Assembly (NCBI GenBank): GCA_016466735.1
Contig: JAAOED010000018.1
Coordinates: 1 to 59,200 of the forward strand
Direction of reading: 5' to 3'
Source of the DNA: Weissella confusa
GTDB taxonomy: Bacteria > Bacillota > Bacilli > Lactobacillales > Lactobacillaceae
Length of the DNA stretch: 59,200 bases
In this document: positions 24,638 through 33,570 of the stretch, one piece after another
Numbering within the stretch: position 1 is the first letter of the stretch
Layout of the letters: every line of letters begins with the position of its first letter
Notes under the pieces: model-generated
What the model was told of the DNA's origin: nothing
The model's input: the letters and a program-made list of their open reading frames with translations, nothing else
Database searches by the model: none
Translations under genes and position numbers: made by a program

Positions 24638-24672
24638 CATACATAGACTAAATGAGAATTGAGGACTGAATC

Positions 24673-25584
24673 ATGGATGGTATTTTGCCAGTTTACAAAG
24701 AGACCGGAATGACGTCACACGATGTGGTGTTTAAGCTCCGCAAGATTTTGCACATGAAGAAGATTGGGCACGCTGGTACGCTTGACCCCTCTGTTGATGG
24801 TGTTTTGCCAGTCGCCTTGGGTAAGGCAACGAAAACAATCGAATTTCTGCAAGAGTCAGGTAAGATTTACACTGGTGAAGTGACATTTGGTTTTGCGACA
24901 ACGACAGAAGACTTGGACGGTGAAGTGGTTGAATCACAACCGTTGACGCGTCCGTTCACCGATGAAGAAATTGCTGATGCAATGGCCAAGCTAACGGGCG
25001 ACATCATCCAAATTCCACCAATGTTTTCAGCAGTTAAGGTGAATGGTAAGCGCCTTTATGAGTATGCACGTGCCGGTGAAACAGTTGAACGACCAGAACG
25101 TCATGCGACAATTTATCGTTTTGAGCGCACGTCTGATACGATATTTGATGCCGAGACAGGGACACAAAAGTTTACGTTTGTAGCTGAGGTCTCAAAGGGG
25201 ACGTATATCCGCACGTTGGCTGTTGATTTGGGAAAGACGTTGGGTGTCCCAGCAGTTATGAGTCAATTGACGCGTCAAAAGGCGGGTGGCTATGACTTGT
25301 CACAAGCCCACAGTTTGGCTGACATCCAAGCGATGATGGACGAGACCGGCAACGTAGATGCTTGGTTACAACCACTCGGCAGCGCTGTTGCGCACTACCC
25401 ACATGTGGCAATTACTGATGAGCAGTGGGCCAAGGTCAAAAACGGGATTGGTTTGCCAAAGGCCGTGCATGAACCAGTTGATGAGAAGATTGTGATTACT
25501 CACGATGGTGATGTGAAGTCAGTCTTTGAGTGGCGTGAAGATAAGGACCAATACCGCCCATTCCGAACATTTTCAATTGAATAA
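24673..25584 (+). CDS. truB: tRNA pseudouridine-55 synthase
   Basis: It converts U55 of the T-loop of tRNAs to pseudouridine. The 303-residue protein has DGILPVYKETGMTSHDVV and the active-site motif GHAGTLDPSVDG with catalytic D38. YEYARAGETVER and GTYIRTLAVDLG (conserved TruB motif) follow. A C-terminal PUA-like region (about 230-303) completes it. It lies downstream of rbfA, as usual in Firmicutes, though ribF here is separated from it by ndh and a nuclease gene. Confidence 0.96.
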   Translation: MDGILPVYKETGMTSHDVVFKLRKILHMKKIGHAGTLDPSVDGVLPVALGKATKTIEFLQESGKIYTGEVTFGFATTTEDLDGEVVESQPLTRPFTDEEIADAMAKLTGDIIQIPPMFSAVKVNGKRLYEYARAGETVERPERHATIYRFERTSDTIFDAETGTQKFTFVAEVSKGTYIRTLAVDLGKTLGVPAVMSQLTRQKAGGYDLSQAHSLADIQAMMDETGNVDAWLQPLGSAVAHYPHVAITDEQWAKVKNGIGLPKAVHEPVDEKIVITHDGDVKSVFEWREDKDQYRPFRTFSIE

Positions 25585-25593
25585 TCTTTTAAC

Positions 25594-25625
25594 GAGTTCA
25601 CGTTTTTTGCGTGGACTCTTTTTTT
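25594..25625 (+). terminator. Rho-independent terminator
   Basis: GAGTTCACG (25594-25602) and CGTGGACTC (25610-25618) form the stem, with one mismatch, and T7 follows. Confidence 0.8.
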
Positions 25626-25732
25626 GTCACGGTTGCCATTAATCTAAACCCCTAATAAGGGCTCATGTTAAAAATATTCATATTTAGCCAGTATTCTACA
25701 TGTAAGAATAATTGATATTATTGGGGGATAAT

Positions 25733-26956
25733 ATGATGGAAAAGACCAAAGTTGTCATTTTGGGGGCCGGTTATGCCGGATTGATGGCATTACGTCATTT
25801 GCAAAAGCGTGGCGACGCCTCATTTTTGGAGATTACGTTAGTTGATCGCAACCCATACCACTACGAAGCAACTGACTTGCATGAAGTGGCGGCGGGTGCA
25901 TTGGATGCTGACCGTATTACGTATCCGATTGACCATGTGGTAGATGACAAAATTACGTATTTCGTAGAAGATACGGTGACAAGGATTGACAAGCAAGCCC
26001 GTCGCGTTGAATTGGCGAACCATGACGCATTGTCATATGACTACTTGATTGTTGGCTTAGGATTCGAATCAGAAGACTTCGGAATTCCAGGTGTGCAAGA
26101 AAACGCGTTGGCAATGGATTCAGTTGAATCAGCGCAACGTATTTATCAACATATCGAAGACGAGATGCACGCCTACCGTGAAGACAACGATCCACGTCAC
26201 CTGCACATCGTGGTGGCTGGGGCCGGCTTTACCGGTGTTGAACTGTTGGGGGCATTGTCTGAGCAACGCGACAAGTATGCTGAAATCGCGGGGGCTGCAC
26301 CAAACCAAATCCAAATTATGGCGGTTGATGGTGCACAACGTCCGTTGAGCGTCTTCTCAGAAAAGTTGGTTAACTACGGTATTGACGTTTTGCGTGGTCG
26401 TGGCGCAGTGATTGAGTCTGGAAAGGGCATTGATTCCGTTGAGCCAGGTGTGTTGAAGTACTCAGACCGTCAAACGGGTGTACCAGGTGAAGTAGTCGCT
26501 GGCACGATTATCTGGACGACTGGTGTTCGTGGTTCACACGTGATGGCTGACTCAGGTTACACGGGTAGGCGAAACCGTAATTCAGTGAACCGTTACTTGC
26601 AAGATCCGGAAGATAGTCATGTTTACTTGGTTGGTGATGTCGCCGCAGCGATTGATCCAGAGAGTGAGCAATTGCTGCCAACGACAGCCCAACTGGCATT
26701 GGTTATGGGTGAAATTGCAGCTAAGAATGTTATCGCGGACATTACTGATTATGAGTTGACTGAGTTTAGCTACAAGTCATTGGGAACGGTTTGCTCAATT
26801 GGAAATACCAGTGCAATCGGTGTGGTTGGTACTGACCACGAGGTGAAGGGATATCCAGCTTCAATGTTGAAAAAGGTTATCATGAACAAGTCATTGATGG
26901 AAACTGGCGGTATGAAAGAAGTGCTCTCAAAGGGACGCTTTGATTTGTATCACTAA
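25733..26956 (+). CDS. ndh: Type II NADH dehydrogenase (NDH-2)
   Basis: A single-subunit membrane-associated flavoenzyme, it oxidises NADH and reduces quinone without proton pumping. About 407 residues, it has the FAD motif VVILGAGYAGLMALRHL (residues about 7-23), the NAD-binding motif VVAGAGFTGVELLGAL (about 160-175) and the second FAD segment VYLVGDVAAAIDP. Adjacent ATGs at 25733 and 25736 follow GGGGGA; an upstream in-frame TTG is rejected. The C-terminus has an amphipathic character suited to membrane attachment. With Dld it would feed electrons to quinone when respiration cofactors are supplied. Confidence 0.92.
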   Translation: MMEKTKVVILGAGYAGLMALRHLQKRGDASFLEITLVDRNPYHYEATDLHEVAAGALDADRITYPIDHVVDDKITYFVEDTVTRIDKQARRVELANHDALSYDYLIVGLGFESEDFGIPGVQENALAMDSVESAQRIYQHIEDEMHAYREDNDPRHLHIVVAGAGFTGVELLGALSEQRDKYAEIAGAAPNQIQIMAVDGAQRPLSVFSEKLVNYGIDVLRGRGAVIESGKGIDSVEPGVLKYSDRQTGVPGEVVAGTIIWTTGVRGSHVMADSGYTGRRNRNSVNRYLQDPEDSHVYLVGDVAAAIDPESEQLLPTTAQLALVMGEIAAKNVIADITDYELTEFSYKSLGTVCSIGNTSAIGVVGTDHEVKGYPASMLKKVIMNKSLMETGGMKEVLSKGRFDLYH

Positions 26957-26971
26957 TATGATCATTTTATG

Positions 26972-26998
26972 AACGTCTGCATATCGCGGGCGTTTTTC
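26972..26998 (+). terminator. Rho-independent terminator
   Basis: AACGTCTGC (26972-26980) pairs with GCGGGCGTT (26986-26994) with two G-U pairs, and T5 follows. Confidence 0.7.
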
Positions 26999-27039
26999 TG
27001 TATACTTAATCTTATGCAAAATAGCATAAGGAGTACGAT

Positions 27040-28173
27040 ATGGGTAAGAAATTAAAGGTGACAGCAGTTGTCATTCTGGCGTTGATGGGAATTGGTGCCC
27101 TTAGTGGTGGTGCAGATAAGTCTGATTCGACCGATACAGTGTCATCTTCATCGGTGACGTCACACAAAGTGGTTAAGAAGTCGTCTGTGAAGGCTTCAGC
27201 TAAGCCATCGTCATCGTCGGAGAAGTCATCTTCAAACGCGAGTTCAACTAGCAGTTCGGCAGCAAGTGATGCAACAAAGGGATTGGCAAAGGCTGATAAT
27301 CATGGTCTAACGGGCGCGGTGCAACAGCCGTTGGCGTATGCAACATCACGTCAAATGGTGATGCAACCGCTTGATCATTTTCGTCGTGCGGTTGATAGTC
27401 ACATTCAACTGTCGAATGATGAAGAACCAACGGTGAAGCGTGCACCAAGTTTGTCATACAATCCAGTTGGTTGGCACAACTACAAGATGTATTATGGTGA
27501 TGGTTCAAAGAGCGCTTGGTTAATGGCCCGAGGTCACTTGGTTGGTTACCAATTCTCGGGCTTGAACGATGAACCACGTAATTTGGTGCCTGAGACAGCT
27601 TGGATGAACTCGGGAAACTATTCCGGTATGGATCAAGGTAATTCAGATAGTATGTTGTATTACGAGAATCAACTGGATAACTGGTTGGCCTTGCACCCCA
27701 ATTATCGTTTGGATTATCAAGTGACACCTTTGTATTCAGGTGATGAATTGTTGCCACGTGAAGTACGTTTGGCATACGTCGGTTATGATCAAAATGGACA
27801 AACCATTGAAATTCGCTTTGGCTCACAACATGAGACAAGTGGTAATGGTGGTGCAACAGTCGTTTATTTGGCTAACGTGAGTCCAAATGCAACCATCGAT
27901 TACGCAACTGGTATGGCGACTGGCACGGTTGAAAAGGCGGCTACACCAGTTGCAGCCGCACCGGTTGAATCAACGCAACCTGCGACACAACCAGCTACTC
28001 AGCCCGAAGCAGGGCAGGGAGACCGCGTGGTTTACGTGACTGGTGGTGGCTCAAGCAAGGTTTACTGGTACGGGACTGACCGCATGCCATCAAGTACAAA
28101 CATGAATAACGTTATTCAGATGACGGAAAATGAAGCGATTCAAGCAGGTAAGCGTCACAGTATGACAGAATAA
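27040..28173 (+). CDS. Secreted/membrane-anchored DNA/RNA non-specific endonuclease
   Basis: The 377-residue protein begins with a signal or anchor helix (residues 5-23) and a Ser/Lys/Ala-rich linker (about 30-80). The nuclease domain follows (about 85-300) with the family core MARGHLVGYQ (RGH at 164-166; H166 would be the general base), DEPRNLVPETAWMNSGNY and a metal-binding Asn near 190. A Pro/Ala/Thr linker leads to a C-terminal VYWYGTDRMPSSTN module typical of lactobacillar relatives of EndA. It probably digests extracellular DNA for nutrients or competence. No lipobox is seen. It is monocistronic with terminators on both sides. Confidence 0.9.
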   Translation: MGKKLKVTAVVILALMGIGALSGGADKSDSTDTVSSSSVTSHKVVKKSSVKASAKPSSSSEKSSSNASSTSSSAASDATKGLAKADNHGLTGAVQQPLAYATSRQMVMQPLDHFRRAVDSHIQLSNDEEPTVKRAPSLSYNPVGWHNYKMYYGDGSKSAWLMARGHLVGYQFSGLNDEPRNLVPETAWMNSGNYSGMDQGNSDSMLYYENQLDNWLALHPNYRLDYQVTPLYSGDELLPREVRLAYVGYDQNGQTIEIRFGSQHETSGNGGATVVYLANVSPNATIDYATGMATGTVEKAATPVAAAPVESTQPATQPATQPEAGQGDRVVYVTGGGSSKVYWYGTDRMPSSTNMNNVIQMTENEAIQAGKRHSMTE

Positions 28174-28227
28174 TAAATAAATATTCATTCACTTATGAAT
28201 GGCGTTAAATCAAGACGTTTACTGACT

Positions 28228-28252
28228 AAACCCCGCCTAGTGCGGGGTTTTA
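28228..28252 (+). terminator. Rho-independent terminator
   Basis: AAACCCCGC (28228-28236), loop CTAGT, GCGGGGTTT (28242-28250): a 9-bp stem with a T run. A weaker ATTCAT/ATGAAT hairpin lies upstream at about 28182-28200. Confidence 0.85.
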
Positions 28253-28298
28253 TGGTATGATAAGGGCATTGAAAATTTTGGATATGAGGGCAGTTGAA

Positions 28299-29240
28299 AT
28301 GGAAGTTATAACATTACATCACCCATTTGATAATAAGAAAATCACTGATGAGCCAGTTGTGTTGGCAATGGGATTTTTTGACGGCGTTCATGCTGGTCAC
28401 CGCGCGGTTATCGAGCGTGCGCGTAGCGAAGCACAACGTCGTGGGGTGAAGTTGGCGGTGTTGACCTATGATCAGCATGCGTCAATCGTGTTTAAAACAC
28501 ATGATGCCCCACTCACGTATTTGACGACATTGCCTCGTAAGTTGGAGTTGTTGGCCTCACTTGAGGTCGATATCGCTTACGTTGTGAACTTCACGTCAGC
28601 ACTAGCTAAGGTTGCGCCACAAGATTTTGTGGACCAATATATGGTTGGTCTCCACGCACAAGCAGTTGTTGCCGGTTTTGACCACACATACGGTGCCCGT
28701 GATGCGGCGGCCGACATGGCACATTTACCGGCATATGCGCAAGAGCGTTTCGACGTCATTGAAGTGGCTCGCGTTGATATTGATGGCGAGGAAGGTGCGT
28801 CAACGCGTGCTCGCCAATTGGTTGATGCGGGTCGGGTAGATGACTTGAATGTGTTGTTGACACAACCATACGAAACGACTGGTGTGGTTGTTCACGGTGA
28901 GGCACGTGGTCGTGAAATGGGTTATCCCACCGCAAACATTGAAACAACGGCAGGTGAACGTTTGCCAGGTGTCGGCGTTTATACCGTTGAATTACAAGTT
29001 GGTGAGCAATGGTATGGCGGAATGGCTTCAATCGGTTACAATGTCACCTTTGGCGAAAACCGTCCAAAGACTGTTGAAATCAACTTGTTTGATTTTGCGA
29101 GTGAAATCTATGGTGAACATGTCAAGGTTCGTTGGCACCACTACATTCGTGGCGAAATGAAGTTTGATGGCATGGACGGACTTATCGCTAAGTTGGCGGA
29201 TGACGAAGCTGTGTCACGCCGCTTTTTAGCAGAACGTTAA
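28299..29240 (+). CDS. ribF: Bifunctional riboflavin kinase/FAD synthetase
   Basis: It makes FMN and then FAD from riboflavin. The protein of about 313 residues has an N-terminal nucleotidyltransferase domain (VVLAMGFFDGVHAGHRAVI with the HxGH-like motif, and later GFDHTYGARDAA) and a C-terminal kinase domain (GRGREMGYPTAN-type: GEARGREMGYPTANI). ATG 28299 follows GAGGG and is preferred over an upstream in-frame ATG at 28257. It supplies flavin to the several flavoenzymes of the window (Dld, NDH-2, Nox, AroC). Confidence 0.94.
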   Translation: MEVITLHHPFDNKKITDEPVVLAMGFFDGVHAGHRAVIERARSEAQRRGVKLAVLTYDQHASIVFKTHDAPLTYLTTLPRKLELLASLEVDIAYVVNFTSALAKVAPQDFVDQYMVGLHAQAVVAGFDHTYGARDAAADMAHLPAYAQERFDVIEVARVDIDGEEGASTRARQLVDAGRVDDLNVLLTQPYETTGVVVHGEARGREMGYPTANIETTAGERLPGVGVYTVELQVGEQWYGGMASIGYNVTFGENRPKTVEINLFDFASEIYGEHVKVRWHHYIRGEMKFDGMDGLIAKLADDEAVSRRFLAER

Positions 29241-29264
29241 ACGAAAAAAGAAAGGGGACAAATC

Positions 29265-30977
29265 ATGTCTTTTGATGGTCTCTTTACGCACGCAATGGTG
29301 CGAGAGTTGAATGAAACACTGGCTGGTGGTCGCATTATGAAGATTCACCAACCGTATCCTAATGAAATCTTCTTGGTAATTCGTAACAACCGTACGAATT
29401 ACCCAGTACTTTTGAGCGCGCACCCCTCGTTTGCGCGTGCTCAAATTTCACGAATTAAGTATACGAACCCACAAACAGCACCTAACTTCGCCATGATGCT
29501 ACGTAAGCACTTGGAGGGGGCGCAACTGTTGCGTGTTGAGCAAGTCGCAAATGACCGTATGATTAAGTTCACGACATCAGGCCGAAATGAATTGGGTGAT
29601 GAAGAGAAGACGTCTTTGATTCTTGAAATGATGGGCCGTCACTCAAACTTGTTCTTAATTGATGAACCAACGCAACGCATTTTGGATTTGATTAAGCACG
29701 TACCAGCGGATCAAAACCGTGTCCGTACGTTGATGCCTGGTGGTACGTATGTGATGCCGCCAAAGCAAGATGTCGTGAATCCATATGAAACGTTGGATGG
29801 CTTGGCCAACTTGATTTTGGATAACCCAGACGTGGCTGATTTGGCTAAAGGTATCCAACACACATTCCAAGGATTTGCGCGTGACTCAGCATTAGAATTG
29901 GCTACTGTTTTGCAACAAGATGGTGATGCCATGAAGCTGGCTCAAGATTGGTTTGCCCACTTTGACAAACCAGCTCCACGCTTGATTTCAACTGAAAAGG
30001 GTGTTGATTTCGCACCATTCGAGTGGTTGACGTTACCTGGCAACGTGGTGGAATATCCAACGCTTAGCGAAATGTTGGACGGTTACTTCGCTGAGAAGTC
30101 AGAGCGTGACCGTGTACAACAACAAGCAGCCGTTGTGCTACGCGTTGTTCGTAACGAATTAAAGAAGAACAAGACCAAAATTAAGAAGCAGCAAGCTGAA
30201 TTAGACGCAGCGGACAACGCTGATGAATTCAAGATTAAGGGTGAGTTGTTGACAACCTACATGCACCAGATTGAGCGTGGTATGACGTCAATTGAGTTGC
30301 CAAACTATTATGATGACAACAAGCCTTTGCAGATTGCTTTGTCTAACCAAATTGGCCCCTCTCAAAATGCGCAAAAGTACTTCACGCGTTACAACAAGTT
30401 GAAGACGTCTGTTAAGTACCTAAACGAGCAAATCGCGATGGCACAAGAGGAAGTCGATTACTTCGAGAATTTGTTGGCCCAAATTGATATTGCGTCACCA
30501 AAGGATATCGAAGAAATTCGCCAAGAATTGATTCAAGAAGGCTACATGCGTGTGCAAAGCAAGAAAAAGCAAAAGCCACAAGTGAGCCAGCCTGAGAAGT
30601 TTTATGCTACGGATGGGACGTTGATTGAAGTTGGTAAGAACAACTTACAAAACGAGCGCTTGTCAATGAAGACGGCTGCTAAGTCCGACATCTGGTTGCA
30701 CACCAAGGATATTCCAGGTTCACACGTTATCATTCACGATGCTGATCCTTCTGAGGAAACGTTGCTTGAAGGGGCCATGCTGGCAGCATACTTTTCCAAG
30801 GCCCGCGATTCAGCGAACGTGCCGGTTGATTATTTGCCGGTCCGTCGCTTGCGTAAGCCAAATGGTTCCAAGCCTGGTTTTGTGATTTTTGAAGGTCAAA
30901 CAACGATGGCGGTTACGCCGGACTTTGCGATGGTTCAAAAGTTGCGTCAAAATAAGCCTGTCCAAACACAAAATTAA
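29265..30977 (+). CDS. rqcH: Rqc2/RqcH ribosome quality-control factor (NFACT family)
   Basis: It binds stalled 50S-peptidyl-tRNA complexes and adds C-terminal alanine tails that mark nascent chains for degradation. The 570-residue protein has NFACT-N (to about 190, including MMLRKHLEGAQLL and ANDRMIKF with D97-R98, the pair known to be needed for tailing in the Bacillus protein). A helix-hairpin-helix and long coiled coil follow (about 270-430). The NFACT-R domain (DIWLHTKDIPGSHVII) is near 475-490. Older names are fibronectin-binding protein/FbpA. A good AAAGAAAGGGG ribosome site precedes it. Confidence 0.93.
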   Translation: MSFDGLFTHAMVRELNETLAGGRIMKIHQPYPNEIFLVIRNNRTNYPVLLSAHPSFARAQISRIKYTNPQTAPNFAMMLRKHLEGAQLLRVEQVANDRMIKFTTSGRNELGDEEKTSLILEMMGRHSNLFLIDEPTQRILDLIKHVPADQNRVRTLMPGGTYVMPPKQDVVNPYETLDGLANLILDNPDVADLAKGIQHTFQGFARDSALELATVLQQDGDAMKLAQDWFAHFDKPAPRLISTEKGVDFAPFEWLTLPGNVVEYPTLSEMLDGYFAEKSERDRVQQQAAVVLRVVRNELKKNKTKIKKQQAELDAADNADEFKIKGELLTTYMHQIERGMTSIELPNYYDDNKPLQIALSNQIGPSQNAQKYFTRYNKLKTSVKYLNEQIAMAQEEVDYFENLLAQIDIASPKDIEEIRQELIQEGYMRVQSKKKQKPQVSQPEKFYATDGTLIEVGKNNLQNERLSMKTAAKSDIWLHTKDIPGSHVIIHDADPSEETLLEGAMLAAYFSKARDSANVPVDYLPVRRLRKPNGSKPGFVIFEGQTTMAVTPDFAMVQKLRQNKPVQTQN

Positions 30978-30984
30978 TTTTTCG

Positions 30985-31014
30985 AAGGCCGGATTTGCTA
31001 TAATCCGGCCTTTT
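30985..31014 (+). terminator. Rho-independent terminator
   Basis: AAGGCCGGAT (30985-30994) and ATCCGGCCTT (31003-31012) form a perfect 10-bp stem followed by T-rich sequence. Confidence 0.85.
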
Positions 31015-31070
31015 GTTGTGGTCAAAACATTAAGGGTCTCTTAATCGAGAATACAAATCTGTAATCATTG

Positions 31071-31100
31071 TCCCATTTTTAGTAAAATGGGAATTAGAAT
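31071..31100 (+). promoter_or_regulatory. Palindrome and -10 region upstream of cutC
   Basis: TCCCATTTT (31071-31079) and AAAATGGGA (31084-31092) form a perfect inverted repeat just upstream of a TAGAAT -10 (31095-31100). Its position between the -35 and -10 suggests an operator rather than a terminator. The regulator is unknown. Confidence 0.45.
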
Positions 31101-31115
31101 AAAGGAGGGTGCGTC

Positions 31116-31769
31116 ATGATTAAAGAAATTGCTTTAGCTGATTTGGACACAATGCGCGCAGCAATCGCCGCTGGTGTGAATCGCGTGGAATTAAATAGTC
31201 ATTTAGACTTAGGCGGCCTTACACCAGATAATGAAACGGTTGCCACTGCTGTTAAGCTCGCCCAGGATGCTAATGTTGACTTAGTTGTCATGGTGCGTCC
31301 ACGTGGTGGCGATTTTGATTATTCAGATGCTGAAATCAACACAATGCGTGAATCACTAATTCATTTCCGTGCTTTGGGTGTGAAGATGGTGACATTTGGG
31401 GTTGTTGATCAAGAAAAGCGTCTGGCTCGTGATCGTATGGTAAAGCTACTTGAAGCCGCTTTGCCAATGCAAGTGGTTTATCACATGGCGTTTGACGATA
31501 TCAAGCCAGAATGTCAGCCACAAGCGTTGCGCTGGTTGGCGAATTATGGCGTTGTACGCGTTTTGACGCACGGCGGTGATTTAACCCAACCAATTACCGA
31601 AACTGTGAGTCATTTAAAGGACACAATTGCACAAGCACCGGCCGGATTAACAATTTTGCCGGGTGGTGGGGTGACATTCGAGAACGCAACTTGGTTGGCA
31701 GATGAGTTGCAGGTATCTGAATTACACGGATCCAAAATCGTTTCGTTAGTCGCGACGACCACTTTGTAA
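31116..31769 (+). CDS. cutC: CutC family protein
   Basis: The 217-residue TIM-barrel protein has the family's N-terminal RVELNSHLDLGGLTPD, VMVRPRGGDFDYSD and the C-terminal GLTILPGGGVTFENA. CutC was first described in copper homeostasis, but its biochemical role is unsettled. The start has a strong GGAGGG. It is monocistronic between the rqcH terminator and the marR promoter. Confidence 0.9.
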   Translation: MIKEIALADLDTMRAAIAAGVNRVELNSHLDLGGLTPDNETVATAVKLAQDANVDLVVMVRPRGGDFDYSDAEINTMRESLIHFRALGVKMVTFGVVDQEKRLARDRMVKLLEAALPMQVVYHMAFDDIKPECQPQALRWLANYGVVRVLTHGGDLTQPITETVSHLKDTIAQAPAGLTILPGGGVTFENATWLADELQVSELHGSKIVSLVATTTL

Positions 31770-31781
31770 ACGTAAGTGCAG

Positions 31782-31820
31782 GCTTTTTGTCCCACATGTG
31801 TAATACAAAAAGCGTATAAT
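31782..31820 (+). promoter_or_regulatory. Inverted repeat and -10 upstream of marR
   Basis: GCTTTTTGT (31782-31790) and ACAAAAAGC (31805-31813) form a perfect 9-bp inverted repeat around a loop that itself contains CACATGTG. It ends one base before a TATAAT -10 (31815-31820). It may be the operator of the MarR protein encoded downstream, or double as the cutC terminator. Confidence 0.5.
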
Positions 31821-31845
31821 TAGTTAGTTAAATCAGGAGGTCGGC

Positions 31846-32262
31846 ATGAAAACTGTCTTAGAAGCGTTACGCGATACCGAAAAACAATATAAATCCATTT
31901 TAACGAGAATCACAAAGGAACAAGGCGTCACCATTGCAGAGTGGCAATTGTTGAACCATGTTTCTGAAGGGTTCGATACCCAAGATAAGCTTTCTGAGGA
32001 AACTGGCTTGGATAATTCAACGTTGTCTCGTCAATTGAGTTCATTGTTGAAAAAGGAATTGGTATCAAATATTGCGGTAGGCCGTGATCGACGCCAATTG
32101 ATTTATGAATTAACGCTTAAGGGGAGCGATGTGTTGACGGCTGTCAACCAACAACACACCCATTATGAGGAAACAATTTTTAAGTTGTGGTCAGCTGAAG
32201 AAAAAAGCATGGCCCGTATTCTACTGAATCGCTTAGAAAACTCATTAAGTAAGCAAATGTAG
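31846..32262 (+). CDS. MarR family transcriptional regulator
   Basis: The 138-residue winged-helix protein has TIAEWQLLNHVSE, the recognition region TGLDNSTLSRQLSSLLKKELV and the wing VGRDRRQLIYELTLKG. N- and C-terminal dimerisation helices flank the DNA-binding core. MarR proteins usually repress their own operon and release DNA on binding a small ligand. It opens an operon with a phosphodiesterase (10 nt apart), a UMF1-type transporter and a DegV protein, so it probably regulates those. Confidence 0.88.
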   Translation: MKTVLEALRDTEKQYKSILTRITKEQGVTIAEWQLLNHVSEGFDTQDKLSEETGLDNSTLSRQLSSLLKKELVSNIAVGRDRRQLIYELTLKGSDVLTAVNQQHTHYEETIFKLWSAEEKSMARILLNRLENSLSKQM

Positions 32263-32272
32263 GAGGAAGAGC

Positions 32273-33568
32273 ATGGCGAAGCATGCAGTTGTTATTTCTT
32301 TGGACGCACTTGGAAGCGCGGATTTGGCCGCACGATTGCAATTTTTGCCAAACATTGCGAGTTTAATCGCTGATGGAACTTGGGTTAAGGAAGTTAAGGG
32401 CGTTTATCCGTCAATTACCTATCCTTCACACACGTCAATCATTACTGGGACTTATCCAAAGTCACATGGTGTGGTTAATGCGACGCTTATGCAACCGGAG
32501 CGAGAGTCACCAGATTGGTTCTGGTATGCAAAGCACATTAAGGTGCCAACGGTGTACGATTTGGCCCGTGAAGCCGGTATGACAACCGCAGCCTTTTTGT
32601 GGCCGGTAACGGCTGGCGCAAAAATCAACTGGAATATTGCTGAGATTTTCCCAAATCGCATTTGGACAAATCAATATACGACGTCATTACGCGCTAGTTC
32701 ACCATTGTTCTTGTTGCAAATGGATCGTAAGTTTGGCCACCTGCGTAAAGGTATTCAACAACCAGAACTAGATAATTTCATCACGGCAGCAGCGGTTGAT
32801 ACTATTAAGACGAAGAAGCCAAACTTGACGTTGATTCACTTGGTGGACATGGATTCACACCGTCATCGCTATGGTGTTCGTACACAACAAGCGTGGGATG
32901 CCTTGGCTCGTTTGGATCAACACGTTGGTGATTTGATTCAAGCAACGAAGGATGCTGGCATTTTCGAAGACACGGACTTTATGGTGTTGGGTGACCACTA
33001 CCAAATGAACGTATCAAAGATGATTCACTTGAACATGTTGTTTGCTGATCGTGGTTGGCTTCGTGCAACGCACAATGGTCGTGTAGCCCGTAACTGGCAA
33101 GTGCTTGCTAAGCACACAGACGGTGCAACATACGTGTACTTGAAGGATGCGAGTCTTTTGCAGCAAGTGCAAAAGATGGTCAGTGAAGTCGAAGGTGTTA
33201 AGGCGGTCTATGATCACAGCGAACTCGTTGAGTTTGGGGCTGATCCGGAAGCATCTTTGATGGTTGAAGCAGAAAAAGGCTACTACTTCACCGACGAAAC
33301 GCGTCGACCAGCATTGGTTGAAGAAGTGACAAACGAGATGTTGGAACGTGGTGAAGTTGACCGTTACAAGGGAACTCACGGCTACCACCCAGACAATGAG
33401 GATTACACGACGACCCTTATTTTGAACGGACCTGACATTAAGGCTGGTCAAGAATTGACGTTGGACATTGATTTGACGTCAGAGGGACCAACGATGGCTA
33501 AGTTGCTTGGCTTACAATTTAATACGCCAACTGCTGGTCATGTGATCAATGAGGCGTTTAAGGAGTAA
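32273..33568 (+). CDS. Alkaline-phosphatase-superfamily phosphodiesterase (nucleotide pyrophosphatase-like)
   Basis: The 431-residue protein has the NPP/alkaline phosphatase fold markers: SLDALGSADL (first metal Asp), YPSITYPSHTSIITGTYPKSHG (nucleophile Thr in the SYPSHT-like motif), LIHLVDMDSHRHRYG (D and H metal ligands) and VLGDHYQM (GDH). There is no signal peptide, so it is probably cytosolic. Substrates of the family include nucleotide pyrophosphates and lysophospholipid-like phosphodiesters. It is in an operon with marR and a UMF1 transporter. Confidence 0.82.
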   Translation: MAKHAVVISLDALGSADLAARLQFLPNIASLIADGTWVKEVKGVYPSITYPSHTSIITGTYPKSHGVVNATLMQPERESPDWFWYAKHIKVPTVYDLAREAGMTTAAFLWPVTAGAKINWNIAEIFPNRIWTNQYTTSLRASSPLFLLQMDRKFGHLRKGIQQPELDNFITAAAVDTIKTKKPNLTLIHLVDMDSHRHRYGVRTQQAWDALARLDQHVGDLIQATKDAGIFEDTDFMVLGDHYQMNVSKMIHLNMLFADRGWLRATHNGRVARNWQVLAKHTDGATYVYLKDASLLQQVQKMVSEVEGVKAVYDHSELVEFGADPEASLMVEAEKGYYFTDETRRPALVEEVTNEMLERGEVDRYKGTHGYHPDNEDYTTTLILNGPDIKAGQELTLDIDLTSEGPTMAKLLGLQFNTPTAGHVINEAFKE

Positions 33569-33570
33569 GG

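Noticed and set aside
28182-28200. ATTCAT/ATGAAT hairpin upstream of ribF.
   Set aside because: Too short and without a T run; the real terminator is at 28228-28252.
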